From JAXDLH01 sp034666705 (lineage in GTDB: Bacteria > Chloroflexota > UBA6077 > SHYK01): 9,749 nucleotides of DNA. Position numbers and translations under genes: made by a program. This document shows, piece after piece, positions 1 to 5,085 of the stretch; the stretch's first letter is position 1, and each line of letters opens with the position of its first letter. Location of the stretch: the NCBI GenBank assembly GCA_034666705.1, contig JAXDLH010000433.1:1-9749 (forward strand). Direction: 5' to 3'. The notes under the pieces are model-generated. The model made no database searches and was not told the origin of the DNA. It worked only from the letters and a program-made list of their open reading frames with translations.

Positions 1-1455
1 TGGCGCGGACGCGCCATCGATGCCCCGCGATGCAGGCACGGCGTCCCTGGTGGCGGCTTCGGGGTCCCCGCCATCCCGCGCCTCCGCGTCCACATTCTGC
101 ACGCCGCGCTCCGCACTCCGCCCCCCCTCGTCCTCATTCCGCAGTTCGAATTCCGCAATTCGCAATTCTCCGAGCCGCCCGCTATATGTAGGCGCGGGCA
201 CGAAGTCCGCGTTGAGGGCATCGGGATCCAGGACCAGATCGAGCCGCGTGCGCGCCTGGCTGACAACGCCCGGCAGCGCGCTCTGTGGGGCGCCATGAGC
301 CAAGCGGGATTCCAGCTCCTCCCAGGTCCAATACGGGCGCGGCGCGTGGCCCGGGGCTTCGCCCCGTTCGATCAGGTCGACGTACGTCTCCTCCGCCTGC
401 CGGTGCAACTGGCGCGCCATGGCGGCGATCGCGCCGGGCTCGTCGACGATCAGCAGGCCATCGTCCGGCAGATAGTCGAGAATCGAGGCATGGCCGAGCA
501 CGCCCCGCCACCACTCGAGCCGCGGGAACGGCTGTCCCTCACGCAGCTGTCGCAGCTCATCCTCGATCTCGTCCTGCAGGCGGCTGCTCGCGTGGCGCAC
601 GTCGAGCTCGCCCAGCAGCTCCTCGGCGCCCTCCGGCAGCGCCGGCCGTACCTCGTGCGCCGGGCCGATCACGATCTCCTGGACGGACTCCGCCGAGCGC
701 TGGGTGGCGGGGTCGAAGACGCGGATCGAGTCCACGTCATTCCCCCACAGCTCAATGCGGAATGCGGCGGAGGCATTGCGGATTGCGGATTGCGGATTGC
801 GGATGAGGTCCGGGCCGCCCACCGTAGCTGCTACGCCGCCGTCCCCAATTCGCAATTCGAAATCGCCAATCTGCAATTGCGTGGGGAAAATGTCCAGGAT
901 GCCGCCGCGGCGGGCGAACTCGCCCGGCCCCTCGACGATGCTCACCGGCTCGTAGCCAGCCGCCACCCATTCTGCGACGAGCCGGTCCGGGCGGATCCGC
1001 TCGCCGACCTTGAGCCGCCACGTCGTGGCGCGGCACTCGGCCGGCGTCATGATGCGATCGGCCGCACCGCGCGTCGTCACGATGACGAGCGGCGCCGGGC
1101 CACCGCTCTCTGACGCACTGGCGAGCGCAAGCATCGCGCGCAGTCGGTCGTAGAGGGGCTCCGGGCCGGGGGCAAGTCGTTCGTAGGGGAGTGGGTCGAG
1201 CTCCGGAAAGAGGTGGATCGCTTCGGGTCGGCCGGTCCACGCGCCAAGCTCCTCGGCGAGCTGCCGGCCGCGAGCCAGGCGGCTGACGAGCAGGATCGTT
1301 GGCCGGCGCAGCTCAGCGTGCAGCGCCGCGAGCACGGCCGGCTTGGCCGCCTCGAGCGCCGAGAAACGGGCGGCGCGGGCCGTGGCAAGCTGGTCGCGAA
1401 GCGCGGCATACCCCGCATCGCCGCGAATGAGCGGTAAGTAGGAATCGAGGCGCAT
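1..1455 (-). CDS. mfd: Transcription-repair coupling factor Mfd, N-terminal part (3' end outside window)
   Basis: Mfd recognises RNA polymerase stalled at DNA damage, removes it by ATP-driven translocation and recruits UvrA. The visible 485 codons stay open to the window edge and cover the UvrB-like N-terminal modules; the RNA polymerase-binding and translocase domains would lie beyond position 1. Residues about 50-110 match domain 1a (LFPELDPLPYERLAPGPEPLYDR region). Residues 178-192 (FARRGGILDIFPT) and 231-252 (FRIELWGNDVDSIRVFDP) match domain 1b as in UvrB. Residues 418-428 (FVPAPTYSGRL) match the start of domain 3. The ATG at 1455 is preceded by AGGGA at five bases. Two heptamer-repeat insertions interrupt the family sequence without breaking the frame, at residues about 193-230 and from about 429 onward. 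Family assignment is firm; the functional effect of the insertions is unknown. Confidence 0.93.
   Translation of the reverse strand, partial: MRLDSYLPLIRGDAGYAALRDQLATARAARFSALEAAKPAVLAALHAELRRPTILLVSRLARGRQLAEELGAWTGRPEAIHLFPELDPLPYERLAPGPEPLYDRLRAMLALASASESGGPAPLVIVTTRGAADRIMTPAECRATTWRLKVGERIRPDRLVAEWVAAGYEPVSIVEGPGEFARRGGILDIFPTQLQIGDFELRIGDGGVAATVGGPDLIRNPQSAIRNASAAFRIELWGNDVDSIRVFDPATQRSAESVQEIVIGPAHEVRPALPEGAEELLGELDVRHASSRLQDEIEDELRQLREGQPFPRLEWWRGVLGHASILDYLPDDGLLIVDEPGAIAAMARQLHRQAEETYVDLIERGEAPGHAPRPYWTWEELESRLAHGAPQSALPGVVSQARTRLDLVLDPDALNADFVPAPTYSGRLGELRIAEFELRNEDEGGRSAERGVQNVDAEARDGGDPEAATRDAVPASRGIDGASAP
77..169. repeat. Degenerate heptamer-repeat tract inside mfd
   Basis: Read on the plus strand, clear 7-base units run from 135 to 169: CATTCCG, CAGTTCG, AATTCCG, CAATTCG, CAATTCT. 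The same 7-base register continues leftward to about 77-91 with weaker units such as CGCACTC and CGCGCTC. In mfd it encodes a low-complexity peptide beginning ELRIAEFELRNE after residue 428, where the family normally has a domain 3 helix. No opposing arm is visible down to position 1, so this is either a half element or one whose other arm lies outside the window. Confidence 0.75.
754..880. repeat. Heptamer inverted-repeat element inside mfd domain 1b
   Basis: The left arm (754-809) is AATGCGG, AATGCGG, CGGAGGC, then four perfect ATTGCGG units (775-802) and ATGAGGT, all in one 7-base register. The right arm (846-880) is CAATTCG, CAATTCG, AAATCGC, CAATCTG, CAATTGC, the complementary type. The arms could pair imperfectly over about 34 bases around a loop that itself holds the palindrome CGTAGC-T-GCTACG at 823-835. 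In mfd it adds about 38 codons between the strand ending ILDIFPT and the strand FRIELWG, a position where the family and UvrB have only a short turn. No target-site duplication is evident. Confidence 0.85.
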
Positions 1456-1483
1456 GGGGTTCCCTGGGTGGTTTGGAGACAAA

Positions 1484-1516
1484 CGCCGAAACGGCGCACC
1501 CCCCGAAGGGATGCGC
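1484..1516. other. Two small hairpins in the mfd / Uma2 divergent gap
   Basis: CGCCG-AAA-CGGCG spans 1484-1496. An overlapping stem spans 1494-1516: GCGCA and CCC pair with GGG and TGCGC around a five-base loop, with one C/A mismatch. They lie in the 151-base gap between the divergent starts of mfd (1455) and the Uma2 remnant (1607), so in mfd RNA they would sit in the leader just upstream of the ribosome site. There is no T-tract, so a terminator is unlikely. I could not identify convincing promoter hexamers in this gap. Function unknown; they may be chance structure in GC-rich DNA. Confidence 0.4.
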
Positions 1517-1594
1517 CTGCCAAGCCTGATGGCGAACCCCATCATTGTCGCAGATCGGGGATGGCCCATACACTGGTCGAAGCAGCTCCGCCTT

Positions 1595-1600
1595 CGGAGG
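1595..1600 (+). promoter_or_regulatory. Strong ribosome binding site for the Uma2 remnant
   Basis: CGGAGG lies six bases before the ATG at 1607. It decides that start over upstream in-frame codons and shows that the translation signal of the truncated gene is still intact. Confidence 0.75.
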
Positions 1601-1606
1601 CACCCA

Positions 1607-1996
1607 ATGCCAGCCACGACCACGACGCTCCCGGCGCTGGAATCCGGGGATCATCTCACGCGCGCGGAGTTCCACCGCCGGTACTGCGCCCGTCCAGACA
1701 TCAAGAGGGCGGAACTGGTGGAAGGAGTTGTGTACATCGAGGGCGCACCACAACTCGTAATGGAAATTGCGGCGAGCTCGGCGTCTTATGACCTGCACGA
1801 GAAGCTGCGCGTCTATCGGCGCAATGGCGTTCCGGAATATGTGGTCTGGCGTGTGTTCGACGGAGCCGTCAACTGGTATCGCCTAGAAGCGGGCGAGTAC
1901 GTCCTGGTCGAGCTAGATGAGCACAGCGTTATCGAGAGCACGGAGTTCCCTGGTCTGCGTCTGAACGTGCCGAAGCTGCTGGCCGAGCTGGGCTAA
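1607..1996 (+). pseudogene. Uma2 family endonuclease (DUF820), internally deleted
   Basis: Uma2/DUF820 proteins have a PD-(D/E)xK nuclease fold and are about 190-200 residues long; their physiological role is poorly known. This ORF encodes 129 residues. The N-terminal part (HLTRAEFHRRY, then RAELVEGVVY) and the C-terminal part (EGAPQLVMEIAASSASYDLHEKL, GVPEYVVWRVFDG, FPGLRLNVPKLL) are both well conserved, but they are joined directly at residues 43-44. About 70 residues that normally lie between them are missing, including the conserved Pro-Asp motif supplying an active-site acidic residue. Glu53 and Lys66 of the distal motif remain. The ATG at 1607 was chosen because CGGAGG ends six bases upstream. 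The frame is intact, so a short protein may still be made, but nuclease activity is unlikely. The deletion is inferred from memory of the family, not from an alignment. Confidence 0.8.
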
Positions 1997-2043
1997 CCCC
2001 GGTCCAGCGACCCAGGACCCTATCGACGCTCACCTGCCGGGTA

Positions 2044-2057
2044 CCCGTGAACACGGG
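2044..2057. other. Small hairpin between convergent genes
   Basis: CCCGTG-AA-CACGGG lies between the ends of the Uma2 remnant (1996) and the VOC gene (2125), which converge. It has no T-tract on either strand, so it is at best a weak terminator. The rest of 1997-2124 shows nothing recognisable. Confidence 0.35.
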
Positions 2058-2124
2058 ATCCGGCCGCCAGGCATCGGTCCTCGCTCGCGGCGGCGGTGCT
2101 CGCCAATCTATGCCGGCCCGCGCT

Positions 2125-2565
2125 CTAATGAGCCGGTGCTGCCTTCCACGGATCGTAGGTGCCGATCGTCCAGACGCGCCCCTCGAGATCGCGGCAGGTG
2201 AAGCCGCGGCCACCGTAGTCCTCATCCTTGATCTCCAGCACGATCGCCGCGCCCGCGGCCTTGGCCCGCTGGTACACCACGTCGGCGTCCGCCACGATCA
2301 GGTACGCACTCTGCGTCTCGCGGCCGCCGATCTCGTCGGGCTGCACCATCAGCTTCCCGAACTCGGACTCCTGGACCGAGCCGAGCATGATCATGCCGTT
2401 GCCGTAGCTCAGCTCCGCGTGATGAACGATGCCGTCGTCGCCGGCCACGACCAGATGCTTCTCGAATCCGAACGTGTTGCAGAGCCACTCGATCGCGGCC
2501 GGCGCATCACGGTAGCGCATCGCCGGTACCACCGTCGCCCTGGTGTCAGCGGGAATCGTGCCCAT
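2125..2565 (-). CDS. VOC / glyoxalase-bleomycin resistance family protein (PhnB-like)
   Basis: The protein is 146 residues, a normal size for a single-chain VOC member made of two beta-alpha-beta-beta-beta modules. Module 1 starts at VVPAMRYRDAPAAIEWL (residues 12-28, helix typical of PhnB-like proteins) and runs through HHAELSYGNGMIML (48-61). Module 2 spans AYLIVADADVVYQRAKAAGA (88-107) to the family signature DYGGRGFTCRDLEGRVW and GTYDPW (117-140). His48/His49 and Glu128 are candidate metal ligands. The substrate cannot be told from sequence; VOC proteins include lyases, dioxygenases and drug-binding proteins. The ATG at 2565 is preferred over an in-frame start at 2589 because GGAGG lies five bases before it. 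It is the first gene behind the promoter at 2625-2653 and converges with the Uma2 remnant. Confidence 0.88.
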   Translation of the reverse strand: MGTIPADTRATVVPAMRYRDAPAAIEWLCNTFGFEKHLVVAGDDGIVHHAELSYGNGMIMLGSVQESEFGKLMVQPDEIGGRETQSAYLIVADADVVYQRAKAAGAAIVLEIKDEDYGGRGFTCRDLEGRVWTIGTYDPWKAAPAH

Positions 2566-2570
2566 CGTCT

Positions 2571-2577
2571 CCTCCTC
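2571..2577 (-). promoter_or_regulatory. Ribosome binding site that decides the VOC start
   Basis: On the minus strand a GAGGAGG stretch ends five bases before the ATG at 2565. The alternative start 24 bases upstream would place this site inside the coding region. Confidence 0.75.
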
Positions 2578-2624
2578 GCTCCGCCGCAAGCATGGCGCAC
2601 GCGGCGGATGTGCCAGCCGCAGCC

Positions 2625-2653
2625 AGTGTAGAGAACGGACGTTCTACCCACAA
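2625..2653 (-). promoter_or_regulatory. Candidate sigma-70-type promoter for the VOC gene
   Basis: On the minus strand TTGTGG (2653-2648) and TACACT (2630-2625) are separated by exactly 17 bases. They match the -35 and -10 consensus at 3 of 6 and 4 of 6 positions. Transcription would start near 2617, leaving a leader of about 50 bases with the ribosome site near its end. The hexamers are weak alone; the spacing and the operator-like repeat in the spacer add support. Confidence 0.5.
2632..2645. promoter_or_regulatory. LexA-box-like operator (GAAC-N4-GTTC)
   Basis: AGAAC-GGAC-GTTCT is a perfect inverted repeat matching GAACN4GTTC, the core of the SOS box bound by LexA in Bacillus and actinobacteria. 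It sits wholly inside the 17-base spacer of the candidate VOC promoter, a position where a repressor would block RNA polymerase. Whether LexA of this organism uses this motif is not known from the window; another dimeric repressor could bind it. Confidence 0.45.
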
Positions 2654-2805
2654 GCGAATCTGCGTATCTGAGATGCCATCGAGACGGCGCCCGTCGGATG
2701 CGGGTGGATGGGTACTGCCGTCTAAAGGGCGCGCCTAGGAACCAATCCGAGACCCGCCTTTCAGGGCAGCACCTGCCATCAGAGCCTGAGGGGACGGGAT
2801 TGCAG

Positions 2806-3948
2806 TTAGCCGGCGACGTTGACGCCGACGACCCGTCCGATCAGGAAGGTGAGGATCGCCGCGCCGGCGCCAACCGCCACCATGCGGATACCGCTCAGCG
2901 TGAACGAGCGGCCGGTGGTGAACGCCACCCCTACGCCGACCAGGAAGAGCGCGAGTGCGCTGAGCACCGCACTCACGATGACGGCGCTCCAGCCGCTGAG
3001 GAAAATGAATGGGACCAGCGGGACCAACCCGCCAACCGCGAAGCTGCCGAACGACGCCCGCGCCGCGCCGACCGGCGAGCCGAGCTCGTCCGGATCGAGT
3101 CCGAGCTCCTCGCGCACGATCGTGTCGAGCGCGTGCTCCGGGTTCGCCATGAGCTGGATTGCGACCTGCTCGGCTTCGACCACCGCCAAGCCCTTCTCGA
3201 CGTAGCGGCTTGCCAGCGACGCCTGCGCCGAAGCCGGCGCCAGCCGGATGTGGGAGCGCTCGATCTCGATCTGCCGCTCGAACAGCTCGCGCTGCGAGAG
3301 CATCGAGATGAACTCGCCGCCCGCCATGGAGAAGGACCCCGCGACGAGGCCGGCCAGGCCGGCAAGCAGGATGAAGGTGTTGGGCGGCGCAGCGCCGGCC
3401 ACGCCCATGATGAGGCTGAGGTTGGAGACCAGGCCATCGTTGACGCCGAACACCGCGGCGCGGAGACTGCCGCTCTGCGCATTGCGTCGGCCGTGCTCCG
3501 GCTCGCGGGCCTCGGCGGCGGCGCGCGTCCGGCGGGCGCTGGTGAGCGCCCACGCCTGGCGCGCCACCCGCCACTCGGCTCCGGCCAGATCGGCGCCTTC
3601 CGGCTCGACGAGATACGCCGCCATGTGGCGCAGCTCGTTCGCAGCCAGCGCCGGCGCGACGGTGCGCACGCCAAACCGGCGGGCCAGCCACAGAAAGAAG
3701 CGCCCGCCGGGACGCAACCCAACCGCCGCGGGTCGTTCCGCCTCGGGCAGCCGCTCCGCCCAAAGCTGGGCCTGGGCACGCTCGGCGGCGGCGAGCTTCT
3801 GGAGGCCCTCGCCCACCGGCGAGTCTGGCTCCAGCTTCCCCAGCTCCGCGTAGAGGTTCGCGCTATACGCCTCGTCGAAGAAATTGTGCCTCCAGCGCGC
3901 GCGCTCACGCGCCGAGGGAGCTCGCGGCGAAGCACTGCCTGCGGTCAT
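2806..3948 (-). CDS. VIT1/CCC1 family iron/manganese transporter with N-terminal ferritin-like domain
   Basis: This is a 380-residue membrane protein. Residues about 15-140 form a ferritin-like helical region (NFFDEAYSANLYAELGKLEPD, then a second helix pair). Residues 160-380 are the VIT1/CCC1 domain with its family signature SLRAAVFGVNDGLVSNLSLIMGVAG, a second membrane segment near 190-207 (FILLAGLAGLVAGSFSMAGGEF), the cytoplasmic metal-binding stretch SQRELFERQIEIE and EE-rich region, and three C-terminal membrane segments from about 302 to 378. Such fusions are thought to sense or deliver iron and export it across the membrane. One ExxH pair is intact (Glu105-His108), but the other reads ERAQ (56-59), with Gln where His is usual. 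The ATG at 3948 follows GAGG at eight bases. It is followed by a 240-base gap before the VOC gene, so it is probably transcribed alone; substrate not determined. Confidence 0.88.
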   Translation of the reverse strand: MTAGSASPRAPSARERARWRHNFFDEAYSANLYAELGKLEPDSPVGEGLQKLAAAERAQAQLWAERLPEAERPAAVGLRPGGRFFLWLARRFGVRTVAPALAANELRHMAAYLVEPEGADLAGAEWRVARQAWALTSARRTRAAAEAREPEHGRRNAQSGSLRAAVFGVNDGLVSNLSLIMGVAGAAPPNTFILLAGLAGLVAGSFSMAGGEFISMLSQRELFERQIEIERSHIRLAPASAQASLASRYVEKGLAVVEAEQVAIQLMANPEHALDTIVREELGLDPDELGSPVGAARASFGSFAVGGLVPLVPFIFLSGWSAVIVSAVLSALALFLVGVGVAFTTGRSFTLSGIRMVAVGAGAAILTFLIGRVVGVNVAG

Positions 3949-4024
3949 CGCGCCGACCTCACGCCAGGATTGGACGCCATCTTAGCACCAAGCCTCTGGC
4001 GAAGTGAGCAGATATGCTTCCGCT

Positions 4025-4231
4025 ATGCAAAAGGCGACGATCGAAGTCGACGAAGAGCTCTTCGCGCAGGTCTGCCAGGCGCTTGGGACCCAGGGGCTCG
4101 ACGCGACGGTAACCCGTGCCTTCGAGCTGGTGTTGTCCATACACGCGCGCCGAGCGGCGGCACGTCAACTCGTAACGCTCGACGGCCTCGACTTGGATAG
4201 TGCAGAAATAACGGCCACGGCCTGGCGGTAA
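4025..4231 (+). CDS. Orphan VapB-type (DUF2191-like) antitoxin
   Basis: The protein has 68 residues. It begins with a short beta strand typical of a ribbon-helix-helix DNA-binding domain (MQKATIEVDEELFAQV), followed by a helix (DATVTRAFELVLSIHARRAA) and ends with the toxin-binding type of tail (LDGLDLDSAEITATAWR; DLD...AWR endings are common in VapB antitoxins). Such proteins repress their own promoter and neutralise a VapC PIN ribonuclease. No VapC follows: the next 245 bases are repeat DNA, then the opposite-strand pth. ATG 4025 fits the family N-terminus; an in-frame GTG at 4004 would add seven residues and neither has a strong ribosome site. It diverges from the VIT1 gene, with a 76-base gap that must hold both promoters. 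Confidence 0.75.
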   Translation: MQKATIEVDEELFAQVCQALGTQGLDATVTRAFELVLSIHARRAAARQLVTLDGLDLDSAEITATAWR

Positions 4232-4476
4232 CCCGGAACCTGCGCGCTACCCCAACGCCGGCTTCTGCCCTCCAGCCCGCAGACAGCCATCGTTCTTCCC
4301 CCTGCGCTCCGCTGCGGGTCCTTCGACAGAGAGCGGGGGCCGCACTGCCCCTACAAGCATATCGGGCATTGCCGCTTGCCCCTACGGATTCGCCATCCCT
4401 GGGCGCCTACCCACCCTCGTCATGACGCCCCCTTCCCGGCGCGGGAAGGGGGCGGGGGGTTAGGTTCCCCTACCGC
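4232..4476. repeat. Patchwork of palindromic intergenic repeats between vapB and pth
   Basis: No gene is visible here. The stretch contains a direct repeat of TGCCCCTAC (4346-4354 and 4377-4385), a GC-rich stretch near 4290-4340 with CTGCGCTCCGCTGCGGG and TCCTTCGACAGAG, and two adjoining strong hairpins at 4427-4477. The composition resembles dispersed REP-like elements of other GC-rich bacterial genomes, but copy number cannot be judged from one window. It lies between convergent genes. Confidence 0.6.
4427..4453. other. Perfect 12-bp hairpin, possible bidirectional terminator or REP unit
   Basis: GCCCCCTTCCCG (4427-4438) pairs perfectly with 4442-4453 around the loop GCG. It lies 24 bases beyond the pth stop and about 200 bases beyond the vapB stop. 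It has no T-tract on either strand, so it is not a classical intrinsic terminator; a REP-type palindrome that also slows polymerase or protects RNA ends is likelier. Confidence 0.6.
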
Positions 4477-4477
4477 C
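4451..4477. other. Second hairpin overlapping the pth stop
   Basis: GGCGG and GGGG (4451-4459) pair with CCCC (4467-4470) and CCGCC (4473-4477), with TA bulged and loop TTAGGTT. It shares three bases with the preceding hairpin, so both cannot be fully formed at once, and its base reaches the last base of the pth stop codon. Confidence 0.5.
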
Positions 4478-5085
4478 TACTGCGCCAACGGTGGGCGCCA
4501 GCCGTTGAATTTGTCCATGGTGGGCTCGATGCCGTTGGCGATCCAGAACTCCACGACGTCCGCCGCCGTCTTGACGGCTTCGTCGACGAGCGGCTTCTCC
4601 TCGGGGCGGAACGTCTGCAGCACGAACTCGATCGGCTCGACGCCTTCCGGCGGCCGGCCGAGGCCGATGCGCAGGCGGGGAAACTCCTGGCTATGGAGAT
4701 GGTCGACGATCGATTTGATGCCATTGTGGCCGCCGGCGCTGCCGCGCGCGCGCAGGCGGATCAGGCCGAGCGCGATGTCCATGTCGTCGTAGATGATCAG
4801 CAGGTTCGCGAAGTCGTGGACGTTGGCGGAGCGGCTCAGGGCGGCGACGGCCTTGCCGCTCAGATTCATCATCGTCGTCGGCTGGCCCAGCACGACCTCC
4901 TCGCCCGCGATCGTGCCCTCGGCGACGATGGCTGGGCCGCGCGGGCGACCGTTGAGGCGGTACCGCTCACCTAGCTCCGCGATAACCGCGAAGCCCAGGT
5001 TGTGCCGCGTGCGCGCGTACTTTGCCCCGGTGTTCCCGAGCCCGACCACCAGCTTGGTCAATGGCTCAATACGCGTTGCGGCCAC
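4477..5085 (-). CDS. pth: Peptidyl-tRNA hydrolase
   Basis: Pth cleaves the ester bond of peptidyl-tRNA released from stalled ribosomes, freeing tRNA in the cytoplasm. At 202 residues the length is normal. The key residues correspond to those of the E. coli enzyme: Asn18 in GLGNTG (usually GLGNPG), catalytic His28 in TRHNLG, Asn74 in TMMNLSG, Asp100 in YDDMDI, and Asn121 in GGHNGIKS. The reading frame overlaps the 3' end of the upstream sugar transferase by 20 bases if the GTG at 5085 is the start. A TTG at 5061 would give the more usual family start just before KLVVGLGN; neither has a clear ribosome site, so coupling to upstream translation is likely. Its transcript probably comes from the polysaccharide operon. 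In many bacteria mfd follows pth directly; here 3 kb intervene. Confidence 0.95.
   Translation of the reverse strand: MAATRIEPLTKLVVGLGNTGAKYARTRHNLGFAVIAELGERYRLNGRPRGPAIVAEGTIAGEEVVLGQPTTMMNLSGKAVAALSRSANVHDFANLLIIYDDMDIALGLIRLRARGSAGGHNGIKSIVDHLHSQEFPRLRIGLGRPPEGVEPIEFVLQTFRPEEKPLVDEAVKTAADVVEFWIANGIEPTMDKFNGWRPPLAQ

Noticed and set aside
1..16. Perfect hairpin TGGCGCG-GA-CGCGCCA
   Set aside because: It lies within the mfd frame at the window edge; short GC palindromes are expected in such DNA and nothing else supports a function.
775..880. Possible CRISPR array
   Set aside because: Units are 7 bases with no spacers; the pattern is tandem heptamers in inverted orientation.
743..886. CCCCAC (743-748) and GTGGGG (881-886) as terminal inverted repeats of the mfd element
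   Set aside because: Both are part of codons expected for Mfd itself (the WGN and FPT residues), so the match is probably chance.
295..1113. 272-codon open frame on the plus strand opposite mfd
   Set aside because: The opposite strand encodes clear Mfd motifs; this frame shows none, and its IADCGLR-like segment comes from the heptamer repeat, which is open in every frame.
2698..4200. 500-codon open frame on the plus strand
   Set aside because: It is antisense to the VIT1 fusion gene, has low-complexity Arg/Ala/Glu-rich composition and no family motif; it reflects high GC content.
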